Shown here: positions 1 through 8,505 of the stretch, in pieces | How the letters are laid out: each line of letters opens with the position of its first letter | Numbering within the stretch: the stretch's first letter is position 1 | Assembly: GCA_023460315.1 (NCBI GenBank) | Contig: JAEWQO010000140.1 | Span: 6,776 to 70,775 of the forward strand | DNA: 64,000 nucleotides | Direction: 5' to 3' | Source: Actinomycetes bacterium | GTDB lineage: Bacteria > Actinomycetota > Coriobacteriia > Coriobacteriales > Eggerthellaceae | Position numbers and translations under genes: made by a program | Notes under the pieces: model-generated | Databases searched by the model: none | Told to the model about the DNA's origin: nothing | What the model saw: only the letters and a program-made list of their open reading frames with translations

Positions 1-365
1 ACGTCGACGCCGATAGCCCGCAGGGAACCGAGGTACAGGTCCTGGATATTGTCGGGAGAAGGCTTCATGAGCACCTGAAACTGATAGTAGAACTGGGTGC
101 GGTTGGGATTCTCGCCATAGCGGCCATCGGCGGGACGCCGACACCCCTGCACATAGGCGGTGCGCCATGTGTCGGGCCCAAGGGAACGAAGGGCCGTTGC
201 AGGGGCGTTTGTGCCAGCTCCGACTTCGTTGTCGTAAGGCTGAAGAATGACGCATCCGGCATGGGCCCAGTACCGCTGCAGGTTCATGATGACATCCTGG
301 AACGTCGGCGGAAGGCCCTCGGGTGGCTGTCCGGACGGCATCGCCGGGAAGGTTTCGGTTGACAT
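1..365 (-). CDS. glyQ: Glycyl-tRNA synthetase alpha subunit, N-terminal part (cut by window edge)
   Basis: The first 121 codons of the alpha chain of the bacterial alpha2beta2 glycyl-tRNA synthetase, which charges tRNA-Gly in the cytosol. The translated minus strand contains the family blocks QRYWAHAGCVILQPYD, EVGAGT, DGRYGENPNR, YYQFQV and KPSPDNIQDLYLGSL in the expected order near the N-terminus. The ATG at 365 has an AGGAGA Shine-Dalgarno seven bases upstream, which fixes the start. The gene runs off the left edge; glyS would be expected beyond it. It lies 124 bp downstream of lepB on the same strand, and I see no U-tailed terminator in that gap. Identification is from family recognition; it is too short for ORF callers because no stop is in the window. 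Confidence 0.93.
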   Translation of the reverse strand, partial: MSTETFPAMPSGQPPEGLPPTFQDVIMNLQRYWAHAGCVILQPYDNEVGAGTNAPATALRSLGPDTWRTAYVQGCRRPADGRYGENPNRTQFYYQFQVLMKPSPDNIQDLYLGSLRAIGVD

Positions 366-489
366 GGTTCTCCTTGTCTTTCTTGATTCCAAATGCTTGT
401 CCCCCATCACATTCGCCCCGCAGGGAGACGTGGCCGGCAGAGCCTTTGGCAATCCGGCACGACGCGGGACACCCGCCGCGGCCGCCTTG

Positions 490-1062
490 CTACAGCAAGC
501 CGATATCAGTGAAGGGCCAATACACGAAAGCACCGCGCCCCGTTACCGTATCTTCGTCAATCGAGCCAAAATACCGCGAGTCTTGCGAGTTCGTCCTGTT
601 GTCGCCCATGACCCAAAGACGGCCCGCGGGAATGGTGTAGGGATACGAGACGTCGGCGATCGAATTGCTCAGGCGATACGATGGCTCGTTATCGGTGTAC
701 GGCTCGGAAAGCGGCACGCCGTCGACATACACCAGGCCGTCGGAATCGTTGATGTCAACGGTCTGCCCCCCCACGGCGATGACGCGCTTGATGAGTATGC
801 GGCCCGGAATCTCAGGATCCTGGAAGGTGACGATGTCGCCCGGTTCAGGATCGCGCATGTAATAGCTCACCTTTTCGGAAAGCACCATATCCCCCGTCAT
901 GATGGTCTGCTCCATCGACCCCGAAGGTATCTCATACGCTTGAAACACGAAAGTGCGCAGCAGCCAAGACAGCCCGAGCACGAACGCCACCATGATGACA
1001 AGACCGACAAAAGTCCTCAGTATACCCGGGCTCTGACGCTCGGCGTGCTGACCGGAATCCAT
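490..1062 (-). CDS. lepB: Signal peptidase I
   Basis: Membrane-anchored serine protease (S26 family) that removes signal peptides from Sec- and Tat-exported proteins on the outer face of the membrane. 190 residues, usual for a Gram-positive type enzyme with one N-terminal membrane segment (about 17-38). The nucleophile box PSGSM puts the catalytic Ser at residue 49, the RILIKRVIAVGG block gives the general-base Lys at 92, and the third conserved box GDNRTNSQDSRYFG is present. It is 78 bp downstream of trmD and upstream of glyQ on the same strand. This agrees with the abundance of exported proteins encoded elsewhere in the window. Start chosen at the ATG preceding MDSGQH. Confidence 0.95.
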   Translation of the reverse strand: MDSGQHAERQSPGILRTFVGLVIMVAFVLGLSWLLRTFVFQAYEIPSGSMEQTIMTGDMVLSEKVSYYMRDPEPGDIVTFQDPEIPGRILIKRVIAVGGQTVDINDSDGLVYVDGVPLSEPYTDNEPSYRLSNSIADVSYPYTIPAGRLWVMGDNRTNSQDSRYFGSIDEDTVTGRGAFVYWPFTDIGLL

Positions 1063-1139
1063 GAAGTTCGTCTTTCCTTTCGGTACGGGCGTGCAAACAC
1101 CCGGCTGGAGTCACAAGAACATATGATACCGCTTGGAGG

Positions 1140-1916
1140 CTAGTTCGCCTCACCGTTCGACAAACTTTGCAGAAATTCCCGATCACGAAGGGAAAGACAG
1201 GCATCTTCCAGAAGATCGGGCCGCAAAAGCGCCGTGCTTCTCAGGCTTTGTTGTCGCCGCCAGAGCGCAATGGCGCCATGATCCCCCGACAGCAGCACAG
1301 CTGGCACATCCAACCCTCGACATGATGAAGGCCTCGTGTACTGGGGATACTCAAGGAGGCTATCGGCGAAGCTCTCGTTTTTCGCACCCGTTTCCGCGCC
1401 CAGCACTCCCGGCAGCTTGCGAACGACGGCATCGATGACGACCATTGAGGCCAACTCTCCACTGGTCAGCACATAGTCCCCCAGCGAAACAATGCGGTCG
1501 GCGAGAGAATAGGCACGCTCGTCGATGCCTTCATAATGGCCGCAAATGAAAAGAAGACGCTCCTCGGAAGTCAAGGCATCTGCCGTTGCGTCGGTGAAGG
1601 GCTCTCCCCGCGGATCGAGGAAAACCGTGCAGGGCGGCGACAGGGCGACGCGCCCGCCGCCTCCGTCCGAAAAAGCCTCAGCGCGGCTGGCAGCGATAGC
1701 ATCATAGGCTTCGAAGATCGGATCGCATTTCATGACGAGCCCGTCGCCGCCGCCGTAAGGGTCGTCATCCGTGGTGCGATGGCGATCATGGGTCCAGTCC
1801 CTGAGGTCATATGCCCGAAACTCAATGATGCCCTTTTCACGGGCGATGCGCATCATAGATGAGTCCATCACGGAATCGTACATGGACGGAAACGTCGAGA
1901 GCGTCTCAATAATCAT
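1140..1916 (-). CDS. trmD: tRNA (guanine-37-N1)-methyltransferase
   Basis: SPOUT-class methyltransferase that uses S-adenosylmethionine to methylate G37 of tRNAs reading CNN codons, preventing frameshifts. The 258-residue product begins MIIETLSTFPSMYD. It contains GGGDGLVMK, the SAM-knot sequences FICGHYEGIDERA and SLGDYVLTSGELASMVVIDA, and the C-terminal part with YPQYTRP. An in-frame upstream extension to 2000 exists but was rejected, because the ATG at 1916 has an AAGGGG ribosome-binding site and matches the family N-terminus. It follows rimM by 13 bp in the usual order rpsP-khpA-rimM-trmD and so is almost certainly cotranscribed with the ribosome-maturation genes. Confidence 0.95.
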   Translation of the reverse strand: MIIETLSTFPSMYDSVMDSSMMRIAREKGIIEFRAYDLRDWTHDRHRTTDDDPYGGGDGLVMKCDPIFEAYDAIAASRAEAFSDGGGGRVALSPPCTVFLDPRGEPFTDATADALTSEERLLFICGHYEGIDERAYSLADRIVSLGDYVLTSGELASMVVIDAVVRKLPGVLGAETGAKNESFADSLLEYPQYTRPSSCRGLDVPAVLLSGDHGAIALWRRQQSLRSTALLRPDLLEDACLSLRDREFLQSLSNGEAN

Positions 1917-1929
1917 GGATACCCCTTTG

Positions 1930-2451
1930 TCAGAGATCGAGCAGACCGACAGGCAAAGCGACGTCGATGCGCCGGGCATCCTCGTCAATGTCCACGACAA
2001 ACTCGCTCACCGCAGGAACGAGCAGGGGTCGGCTCTCGCCTTCTCGCTGGATGGAAAGGAGCGCTTGGCCAGGATTCTCCACCACCTCGGACAGCAGGCC
2101 GAGAAACCCTCGACTCGTGTCGTGCACCGCCCAGCCGACCATGGTCTCATCGCCCCGCACCAGCGCATCGGCCGGAAGATCCTCCCTCCGGACCAGGCAA
2201 TGGCATCCTGCCAGCCGCGATGCGACATCGAGATCGCCCACCGTGTCAAAAAACACGACATGGCCGCTCTTGCCCTGTTCAATCACCGCGGTAACATGCC
2301 CACGACGAGGCGCATCATGAACCGGAGGCACAAAAGCAACTTCCATGCCTTCGCTCAGCAAAAAAGGAAGGGCCGCCGCGCCTTGCACGACGAACCCTCC
2401 CTGCAGGTTCTTTGTTTTGGCCAGAACGGCCACATCAGCCCACGTGCGCAT
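1930..2451 (-). CDS. rimM: 16S rRNA processing / 30S maturation factor RimM
   Basis: Two-domain factor that binds ribosomal protein S19 and assists maturation of the head of the 30S subunit. The 173 residues start MRTWADVAVLAKTKNLQGGF, the typical beta-barrel opening in which a glycine-rich turn follows the first strands. The C-terminal half (about 98-170) is a PRC-barrel-like segment ending in IDVALPVGLLDL. Sequence conservation in this family is low, so much of the assignment rests on its position: its start abuts the stop of khpA and trmD follows 13 bp later, the standard bacterial arrangement. No alternative candidate fits this slot. Confidence 0.88.
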   Translation of the reverse strand: MRTWADVAVLAKTKNLQGGFVVQGAAALPFLLSEGMEVAFVPPVHDAPRRGHVTAVIEQGKSGHVVFFDTVGDLDVASRLAGCHCLVRREDLPADALVRGDETMVGWAVHDTSRGFLGLLSEVVENPGQALLSIQREGESRPLLVPAVSEFVVDIDEDARRIDVALPVGLLDL

Positions 2452-2706
2452 CTAGTCGAGAAGCTCCACTTCGACCGTCGTGCCCGTGCGTGAGGCCGCT
2501 GCACGAGCAAGCGTGCGGATGGCCTTGATCACGCGGCCCTGGCGACCGATGACTTTTCCCGCATCCTCTTCATGCACGCGCATCTCGACGAGAACCGCAC
2601 CCTCTTCTGTCACCCGTACCGATGACTGAAGCTCATCGGGATGCTCGACGAGCGGACGCACCAATGACTCCACGAGACCGACAATGTCTTCTTCCTGCTC
2701 AGGCAT
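2452..2706 (-). CDS. khpA: KH-domain RNA-binding protein KhpA (YlqC family)
   Basis: Small RNA chaperone of 84 residues with one type II KH domain. The RNA-binding GXXG loop is IGRQGR at about residues 53-58, followed by VIKAIRTLARAAASRTG. In related Gram-positive bacteria the protein pairs with KhpB and affects cell division and small-RNA biology (family knowledge). It lies four bases after rpsP and directly abuts rimM, the standard rpsP-khpA-rimM-trmD order, so it is translated from the same message under the promoter at 3038-3066. Nothing unusual is visible. Confidence 0.93.
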   Translation of the reverse strand: MPEQEEDIVGLVESLVRPLVEHPDELQSSVRVTEEGAVLVEMRVHEEDAGKVIGRQGRVIKAIRTLARAAASRTGTTVEVELLD

Positions 2707-2710
2707 ACTG

Positions 2711-2956
2711 CTACGCGTTCTCGCGTGCGCTCTTCAGAAGACGGTCAACCGTGTCAGTCGGCTGGGCGCCATTGGCGATCCACCTGTCAACTTTTTCCAT
2801 ATCAAACTGCACCATCGCAGGATCGACGCACGGATTGTAACGACCGACCTCCTCGATGAACTTGCCGTCGCGCGGGCAACGCGAGTCGGCGGCGACAATG
2901 CGATAGTACGGACGCTTCTTGGCGCCGTGACGAGCAAGGCGAATTTTAACTGCCAT
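2711..2956 (-). CDS. rpsP: 30S ribosomal protein S16
   Basis: Ribosomal protein S16, a primary binder of the 16S rRNA 5' domain. The 81 residues begin MAVKIRLARHGAKKRPYYRI and continue with VAADSRCPRDGKFIEEVGRYNP, the S16 hallmark, then DRWIANGAQPTDTV. The length is normal. An AAGGAG ribosome-binding site precedes the ATG. This is the first gene of the rpsP-khpA-rimM-trmD-lepB set, and a near-consensus promoter lies about 80 bp upstream within the gap after ffh, so it can be transcribed separately from ffh. Confidence 0.97.
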   Translation of the reverse strand: MAVKIRLARHGAKKRPYYRIVAADSRCPRDGKFIEEVGRYNPCVDPAMVQFDMEKVDRWIANGAQPTDTVDRLLKSARENA

Positions 2957-3037
2957 GAAGATGAACTCCTTTTATCCTACATACATTCGATCGGTGCATG
3001 GGCGACACCTGAGGTGCCGCGAAAACGACAATTGCCC

Positions 3038-3066
3038 ATGATACGGGGTCTGGGCGCTTTTGACAA
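3038..3066 (-). promoter_or_regulatory. Sigma-70-type promoter for the rpsP operon
   Basis: On the minus strand TTGTCA (3061-3066) is separated by exactly 17 bp from TATCAT (3038-3043); each hexamer matches the vegetative consensus at five of six positions. Transcription would start near 3031, giving a leader of about 75 nt before rpsP. That leader can form a short hairpin around the GGCACCT/AGGTGTC repeat. It lies in the 214-bp gap between ffh and rpsP. Confidence 0.7.
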
Positions 3067-3170
3067 GTGCGTTGTCCTGTCGCGCCCGCGTTTGGAGTCA
3101 AAACTGCGTCGAACCTCCACCACCTGTCCCCGTCCCTCAGAGAAACCCTCTTCTCAAAACAGCAGAATCC

Positions 3171-4580
3171 CTACTCCTCCATCATGTCTTGAATCTTCTT
3201 GAGGTCGGCCATGTTCATGCCGCCCATGCCGGGCAGGCCCCTCCGCCGCCGACCCTTCTTCCCCCGCTTGCCCTTCTTGCCGGACGCCTCTTCGCCCGCA
3301 GGCATCATCTTCTTCATCATTTTCTTCGTCTCATTGAATTTCTTGATAAGCTGGTTCACCTCGGAGACAGCCACCCCCGCACCAGAGGCGATGCGGGCAC
3401 GACGCGATCCGTTGAGAATGTCCGGCTTCTCGCGTTCAACCTTCGTCATGGAGTTGATGATGACCTCCATATGGTCGAGCGCTCCTTCGTCAACCTGCCC
3501 TTTCGCCATGGCCTTGTCGCCGCCCGGCAAGGCGCTCACCAGCTTCGAGATGCCGCCCATCTTGCGAATTTGGCGGTTCATGTCAATGAAGTCATTGAGG
3601 TTAAGCTGGGCACGCATCATGCGCTCAGTCGCCTGCTCCTCAATTTCCTGCTTCTGGACTTTCACGGCACTTTCGATGAGGCTGACCACATCTCCCATGC
3701 CCAGGATGCGCTTTGCCATGCGATCGGGATGGAACTCCTCAAGGGAATCGGGCTTTTCCCCCGAGCTTATGAACTTGATGGGCTTTCCCGTGACCTGCCT
3801 GACAGACAAAGCGCCGCCTCCGCGAGCATCGCCATCCATCTTTGACATGATGACGCCATCGAAATCGACACGCTCGGCAAAGGAGGCGGCCATGTTGACG
3901 ACATCCTGTCCGGTCATCGCATCGACCACCATGAGTATCTGATCGGGCTTGATGGCGCGTTTGATGGCCTCGGCCTCAGCCATCATCTCGTCGTCGACAT
4001 GAAGACGGCCCGCCGTGTCGACGATGACCACGTCTCGAAGGTTATCGATGGCATGCTGGATGCCCTCCGTCGCAATCCGCACCGGATCGTGACCGTCGCC
4101 ACGGTACACGCGCACGCCGATTTCACCGCCAAGGGTTTCCAGCTGATCGGCAGCGGCAGGACGATAGACGTCGCACGCCACCAGCAACGGGCTATGGTTT
4201 TCCTGCACGAGCCGATAAGCCAGCTTCGCCGCAGCCGTCGTCTTGCCCGAACCCTGAAGACCCACCAGCATGATGACGTTGGGAATGCGGTTCGACAGCA
4301 CGAGCTTCGAGTCGGTCCGGCCAAGAAGCTCAGTCAGCTCATCGAGCACGATCTTGGTGACGTTTTGCGCCGGAGTGAGGGAATCGAGCACCTCGGCACT
4401 GAGACAACGCTCCTTGGTGCGGGCGACAAACGACTTCACCACCTTGAAGTTGACGTCGGCTTCCAAGAGCGCCATGCGAATCTCGCGCATGGCGTCATTG
4501 ATATCATCCTCGGTCAGTCGGCCTTTGCCGCGCAATCCGGAGAAAATGCCCTGAAGACGTTCGGATAGGTTTTCAAGCAT
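3171..4580 (-). CDS. ffh: Signal recognition particle GTPase Ffh (SRP54)
   Basis: Protein component of the signal recognition particle, which binds signal sequences emerging from the ribosome and delivers them to FtsY. The 469-residue product starts MLENLSERLQGIFSGLRGKG. It carries the N domain, the G domain with GLQGSGKTT (P-loop), DTAGRLHVD and SKMDGDARGG, and the methionine-rich M domain (about 300-469) with the Gly/Met tail GLPGMGGMNM. An upstream in-frame extension to 4673 was dropped in favour of the ATG at 4580, which matches the family start. FtsY, its receptor, is encoded 3.9 kb away on the same strand, separated by the flavoprotein/LuxR pair. Confidence 0.96.
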   Translation of the reverse strand: MLENLSERLQGIFSGLRGKGRLTEDDINDAMREIRMALLEADVNFKVVKSFVARTKERCLSAEVLDSLTPAQNVTKIVLDELTELLGRTDSKLVLSNRIPNVIMLVGLQGSGKTTAAAKLAYRLVQENHSPLLVACDVYRPAAADQLETLGGEIGVRVYRGDGHDPVRIATEGIQHAIDNLRDVVIVDTAGRLHVDDEMMAEAEAIKRAIKPDQILMVVDAMTGQDVVNMAASFAERVDFDGVIMSKMDGDARGGGALSVRQVTGKPIKFISSGEKPDSLEEFHPDRMAKRILGMGDVVSLIESAVKVQKQEIEEQATERMMRAQLNLNDFIDMNRQIRKMGGISKLVSALPGGDKAMAKGQVDEGALDHMEVIINSMTKVEREKPDILNGSRRARIASGAGVAVSEVNQLIKKFNETKKMMKKMMPAGEEASGKKGKRGKKGRRRRGLPGMGGMNMADLKKIQDMMEE

Positions 4581-4913
4581 GGAACGGAACTCCCATCGGT
4601 CAACACGTATTCGTTGAGGGAAGTGCTGATCGACTCGGCACCTCTCTCTGAAAAGTATACTTGATGGTGGCACTTTGAGGCCAACTTCACCGTTTCAACG
4701 GCTTGGATCTCCCGACGTTTTCCAATGCTGAAACGGCGATTCCCCCCAAATGCAGAATACGGACCTGTATTTCTTTTGTCAGAACAGGGGTTAAATGGGT
4801 ACCCACATGCAGCCATAGCTTCGTTTTTAAAAAATGGGGGCTAGGCATTCGTCCAAGGAGGGCATTGCGTCTGCAAATGAAGAGCCGCAGACGAAATGCC
4901 CGAAAAATGCGCG
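4581..4913 (-). other. Intergenic region between the flavoprotein gene and ffh
   Basis: 333 bp without a credible gene. Immediately after the flavoprotein stop, positions 4860-4901 form a hairpin with a 15-bp stem and one mismatch (arms starting GGGCAT and ending ATGCCC, 12-nt loop). It lacks a clear U-run, so it is at best a weak terminator. A TATACT hexamer at 4654-4659 (minus strand) could be a -10 element for ffh, but no good -35 is spaced from it. Confidence 0.4.
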
Positions 4914-6836
4914 TTACTTTTCTGCAAGAGCCTTGCCGAGCTGGCGGCCAAGAGTCATGGCAAAGCCGAGCGTCAGGCCAGAGATAGCAGTGGAGTATTG
5001 CACGGCAAAACGGCCGCCACTATTGTTTCCGGTAGCATACAGCCCCTCAATGGGGTTATAGCTTTTATCGAGCACCCGCTGATTGTCGTCGATAACCAAA
5101 CCATTCAAGGCAACGGTGCCAAGCATCGGTTTTTCCTCGACGCTATACATGCCAAAGAAAGGGGGCTCGCTCACATCAAGCAACATCTTGGGGTCACGGC
5201 CAAACTCTTCGTCTTCGCCTTGAGCACAAAAGGAATTGTACTTGTCGATGGATGCTTTGATCTCGACTTTCATTTCCTCATCGAAACCCATGTATTCGAG
5301 AAGCTCATCGAAGCTGTTCGCTGCCCACGCGCACACGGCTCCGCCGTCCTCCGTCTCAGCACCTTCAGCGCCTCGATCAACCCAAGTCTGGAACAGCTTT
5401 TCAAAATCAGCCGCGTCGGTCACCCCAATAGGCTGAGAGAAATGCTCTGGTGGCATTTTTGCCAGGAGCTCTTTCCACTTGCTGTCAAAGAAAAAGAAGT
5501 AGCGACCCGGTTTGCGACGCTCGACCTGATCAAGCGTACCAAATATGCCAAGAAACGTCTCGTCGGCAAAACGCTGTCCCTGCGCATCAAGACAAACGAA
5601 CGGAGCACCCCAGGGGTTCTGGCTGGCTCCACCAGCACCTGCCGGCAACCGATCCGCCTCAATTTTGAAACCTGAACCCCAGCGGAGCACGTTCGTGGGA
5701 AAGTCTGTGCTCTCAAACATGACTTGGGGCGATACGAGACAGTGCGGAGAAGGATCGATGGAACCGCCAACCCACATGCCCATCTTGATGCCGCTGCCAT
5801 CTCGGCCGAACATCTGAGTACGCATTTGGGAAGTGTCCAAGCCATGGGCTTCATACAGCCAGCGACGTTCATCCTGCAAGTTCACATACATATCATTGTT
5901 TCCGCCATAGTCGCCACAAGCCAATACCACGCCTTTTTCACCGACAAACTTAATATAATTACCGTCGGCATCCTGGACGACAGCTGCCGTGACCCTCGTC
6001 ACTTCAGTGTCAACGTTTTCTTCGGAGATCACCCCGGTCGACTCATCATAGACCGTCGTCTTCACTCCCTGCGTCACCGTTTCAGACAGCAATTTAACCG
6101 CAGTATGGTTCCAATACCACTTTGCACCCTGACTTTCGGCTTGCTCTATCAAAAGCGGAGCTGTGTCTTGAAAATTTACCTGGACACATCCTCGAAAGCA
6201 ATGGAATCCGTTGACTTCCGCCCCATCCTCGAAATACTGGGTGCCCGTCTGACTCTCGGTTCCATTTTCAATCTCAAGCGCGTCGACTACCTCTTGTGGA
6301 GCACGTTCGATAATCCAGTCAAGCATCTCCCCGCTCTCGTTTGCAAACTGGCGAACCAAGGCAGGATTGGTCTTGTTGCGATTGCGACGTTGGTACTCGG
6401 CGATAAATTCGCTCGGTCTTACTGCAGCGATGTCATGCTCGGCCAGATAGTTTGAATTCAGGTTTGCGATGTCATGCAGACCGTAATAGGAGATTCCTTC
6501 CTTGCTTTGCATCTCGATGACCGATACGGTGGCACCCTCTTCAGCTGCTGCAGTTGCGCACATGATGCCAGCATTGCCGCCACCCAAAACGATAATGTCC
6601 GACGTGACCGTTTCCGTGATTTGAGACTCGTCTATCTCAGGCGCTTCGCCCAACCATGAATAACTACCATTCGAAGCATCACTCGCCCCAGAAGCGGCTC
6701 CACCCGAACTCGTCGCCTTCTTTTCGGATGCGCCTTGCGGTGCGCAGCCAGGCAGAGCAGCGACCGCCGCAGTCACCACGCCAAAGCCGGCGGCAGCCTT
6801 CATGAAGCCCCTTCGGTCCATAGTATGCTTTTCCAT
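4914..6836 (-). CDS. Tat-exported FAD-dependent reductase/dehydrogenase (fumarate reductase flavoprotein family)
   Basis: Predicted extracytoplasmic flavoenzyme of the FAD_binding_2 (fumarate reductase/urocanate reductase/KstD-like) family; the substrate cannot be told from sequence. The 640 residues start with a twin-arginine signal (DRRGFMK, Arg 8-9), then a hydrophobic stretch ending LPGC, a possible lipid-attachment Cys at 31. A Ser/Ala/Gly-rich linker follows, then the FAD dinucleotide fold VLGGGNAGIMCA (about 82-93), GGSIDPSPH in the catalytic cap region, and the C-terminal FAD motif ATGNNSGGRFAVQY. There is no FMN-binding or cytochrome domain, so electrons must come from a separate donor. 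Start 6836 has GAGGAGGG eight bases upstream. It is divergent from the LuxR-type gene at 7057, the usual Eggerthellaceae partner and probable regulator. Confidence 0.88.
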   Translation of the reverse strand: MEKHTMDRRGFMKAAAGFGVVTAAVAALPGCAPQGASEKKATSSGGAASGASDASNGSYSWLGEAPEIDESQITETVTSDIIVLGGGNAGIMCATAAAEEGATVSVIEMQSKEGISYYGLHDIANLNSNYLAEHDIAAVRPSEFIAEYQRRNRNKTNPALVRQFANESGEMLDWIIERAPQEVVDALEIENGTESQTGTQYFEDGAEVNGFHCFRGCVQVNFQDTAPLLIEQAESQGAKWYWNHTAVKLLSETVTQGVKTTVYDESTGVISEENVDTEVTRVTAAVVQDADGNYIKFVGEKGVVLACGDYGGNNDMYVNLQDERRWLYEAHGLDTSQMRTQMFGRDGSGIKMGMWVGGSIDPSPHCLVSPQVMFESTDFPTNVLRWGSGFKIEADRLPAGAGGASQNPWGAPFVCLDAQGQRFADETFLGIFGTLDQVERRKPGRYFFFFDSKWKELLAKMPPEHFSQPIGVTDAADFEKLFQTWVDRGAEGAETEDGGAVCAWAANSFDELLEYMGFDEEMKVEIKASIDKYNSFCAQGEDEEFGRDPKMLLDVSEPPFFGMYSVEEKPMLGTVALNGLVIDDNQRVLDKSYNPIEGLYATGNNSGGRFAVQYSTAISGLTLGFAMTLGRQLGKALAEK

Positions 6837-6841
6837 AGCAT

Positions 6842-6892
6842 GCCCTCCTCTATGATTTGCTCGCTCCTTGCCGGCGAGCAACAGAGGAGGGC
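6842..6892 (-). promoter_or_regulatory. Inverted repeat covering the flavoprotein ribosome-binding site
   Basis: A nested palindrome: outer arms GCCCTCCTCT (6842-6851) and AGAGGAGGGC (6883-6892) are perfect 10-bp complements. Inner arms TTGCTCGC (6857-6864) and GCGAGCAA (6874-6881) are perfect 8-bp complements. On the minus-strand transcript the outer 3' arm is the Shine-Dalgarno of the flavoprotein gene, so the folded leader would hide it. A TATACT hexamer (6893-6898) directly abuts the repeat. If that is the -10 box, only part of the upstream arm would be transcribed, and the repeat would more likely act as a DNA operator. Confidence 0.55.
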
Positions 6893-7018
6893 AGTATAGG
6901 CTGCTCCTTTCTCATTACGCGTCCCCCTTGCGTGCCGAAGAGTCAAAAGCAGGCATAATCAACCCAAAATGATGATGCGCAGACAACACAAGCTCAGTTT
7001 CAAAATTACGCGAAGCTA

Positions 7019-7024
7019 TATAAT
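7019..7024 (+). promoter_or_regulatory. Candidate -10 box for the LuxR-type gene
   Basis: A perfect TATAAT on the plus strand, placed so that transcription would begin about 26 nt before the ATG at 7057. No convincing -35 hexamer lies at 16-18 bp spacing (GTTTCA is the nearest), which could mean an activator-dependent promoter. The divergent 220-bp gap 6837-7056 serves both genes. Confidence 0.45.
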
Positions 7025-7056
7025 GGAATGCATTCGTCATTCAAGGGAGGGGACCA

Positions 7057-8496
7057 ATGGGAAAAATGCGCACCGCGCCCACACACGCATATTCCCGTGA
7101 GGACGTGCGTGCCGCCATCGCTTTTGGAACCTTTGTTACCTGGAATGGCTTGGCCTTTCGCATTGCCAATGCGCCCGAAGTGTCATTTCCCTGGTCGCTT
7201 CTCTCATTTCCTCGTCATGACGAGGCGTGGCTGAGCGCGCTGCTCGCGATTATATTCATCTCATTGGCTGCAGGAATACTCTGGTATCTCATGCCAGAAA
7301 AAAGGATGAGCGCACGGCAGGAAAAGCTTGCAATTGCGTTATCCGGAATAGCAATGGCAGCAAGTACCGGGGGTCTCGTCACTCCCCACGCCTCTCTTGC
7401 CGCAACGCTCTTTTTTGGCGTCATATGCGGGACAGGCATGGCCATCGTGCTTCATGTATGGATACCGCGCGCACAGGCCCATGATGGGTCTCAATTGACA
7501 CGTCGCATGTTATTTGGCTTTATGGTTGCGTTCGTGCTCGATGCAACCGTTGTCATTCTTCCTCAAGAAATTGCCTCTTTTCTTGTAAGCGCACTACCGC
7601 TTGTCACCAGTGCCTTTCTGCTGACGCACACAGGCGACGCTCAGCCTCAGCGCACGACAAACACCTCCGAACAGCCTTTTGCCAACACGCTCACCGCCTG
7701 TATCGCCATGTTTGGGTTTGCCGTGTTCATGGGGATTATTGGATTCGACTATGACCTCACCAACAGTCAAAACATGAGAGTGGCACAAGCTGGCCTCATG
7801 GCAGGCGGGGCAGCGTTTGCCGCCGTCATTCTGTTTGCGCTTGGCCGTTTTTCCGATATCGGACGTCTGCAGGTTATCGTGCCGATCGTACTTACAACCT
7901 CATTTGTGCTGCTCCCCTTGAGCGCAACGTCTTTCGTACGCGAGATTGCAGTCGTCCTGGCGCAAGCCACCTTGCTGCTCACCTTTGTCGTCGTGATGCT
8001 GGCCGTCGGGCAAGGGAAAGGACGAGGGTCGGCTCGCCGGTTCCCCTTTCTCATTGCCTCACTCGCAGTGCTCAACCTCCTTGGCGTGATTGTTGGAGGT
8101 GTCATCCGTAACTCATTCGGCCTCGACGCCACCGCTCTCACCTTCACTGCCCTTTTGATAATATACTTTGTCTTGCTTGTTGCATTGCCTCTCTCGCGCT
8201 GCAATCGCCTTGTAAAACATGTTATACAAGGCGCTTCGATCGCAAGTCCGACTGAAATCGCACGCATCAGACGTGACGCACTTGCTGAGCGTTACCCAAG
8301 CCTTTCAACACGCGAAAAAGACGTCCTGCTTCTCATGTTGCAAAGCTACAGCAACCAGCGAATGGCCGATGCTTTGATTGTGTCTGAGAGCACGGTAAAG
8401 ACCCATGTACGTCACGTATACGCGAAGATGGGCATCCGTTCCCGTCAGCAGCTATTGATTGAAGCAGAGGACATCCCCTTGGAAATGGATGAATGA
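7057..8496 (+). CDS. Membrane LuxR-family transcriptional regulator (12-TM sensor plus LuxR HTH)
   Basis: Predicted membrane-bound one-component regulator. The N-terminal 390 or so residues are made of about twelve hydrophobic segments, resembling a transporter core, and presumably sense a ligand or redox state at the membrane. The C-terminal 413-470 is a LuxR/GerE helix-turn-helix: LSTREKDVLLL, then MADALIVSESTVKTHVRHVYAKMGI. The start at 7057 is set by AGGGAGGGG five bases upstream. Eggerthellaceae genomes carry many such proteins next to Tat-exported flavoenzymes (family knowledge), and this one is divergent from exactly such a gene, so it probably controls that gene and perhaps itself. 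It converges with ftsY, only 9 bp separating the stop codons. Confidence 0.88.
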   Translation: MGKMRTAPTHAYSREDVRAAIAFGTFVTWNGLAFRIANAPEVSFPWSLLSFPRHDEAWLSALLAIIFISLAAGILWYLMPEKRMSARQEKLAIALSGIAMAASTGGLVTPHASLAATLFFGVICGTGMAIVLHVWIPRAQAHDGSQLTRRMLFGFMVAFVLDATVVILPQEIASFLVSALPLVTSAFLLTHTGDAQPQRTTNTSEQPFANTLTACIAMFGFAVFMGIIGFDYDLTNSQNMRVAQAGLMAGGAAFAAVILFALGRFSDIGRLQVIVPIVLTTSFVLLPLSATSFVREIAVVLAQATLLLTFVVVMLAVGQGKGRGSARRFPFLIASLAVLNLLGVIVGGVIRNSFGLDATALTFTALLIIYFVLLVALPLSRCNRLVKHVIQGASIASPTEIARIRRDALAERYPSLSTREKDVLLLMLQSYSNQRMADALIVSESTVKTHVRHVYAKMGIRSRQQLLIEAEDIPLEMDE

Positions 8497-8505
8497 GCAC
8501 ACCCT

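Noticed and set aside
247..1143. 298-residue plus-strand open frame over lepB and glyQ
   Set aside because: Antisense to two clear conserved genes; composition is typical of a shadow frame.
2957..3170. SRP RNA gene near ffh
   Set aside because: The conserved GGAAGG/GAAG core of the small SRP RNA was not seen; only a promoter and leader are supported there.
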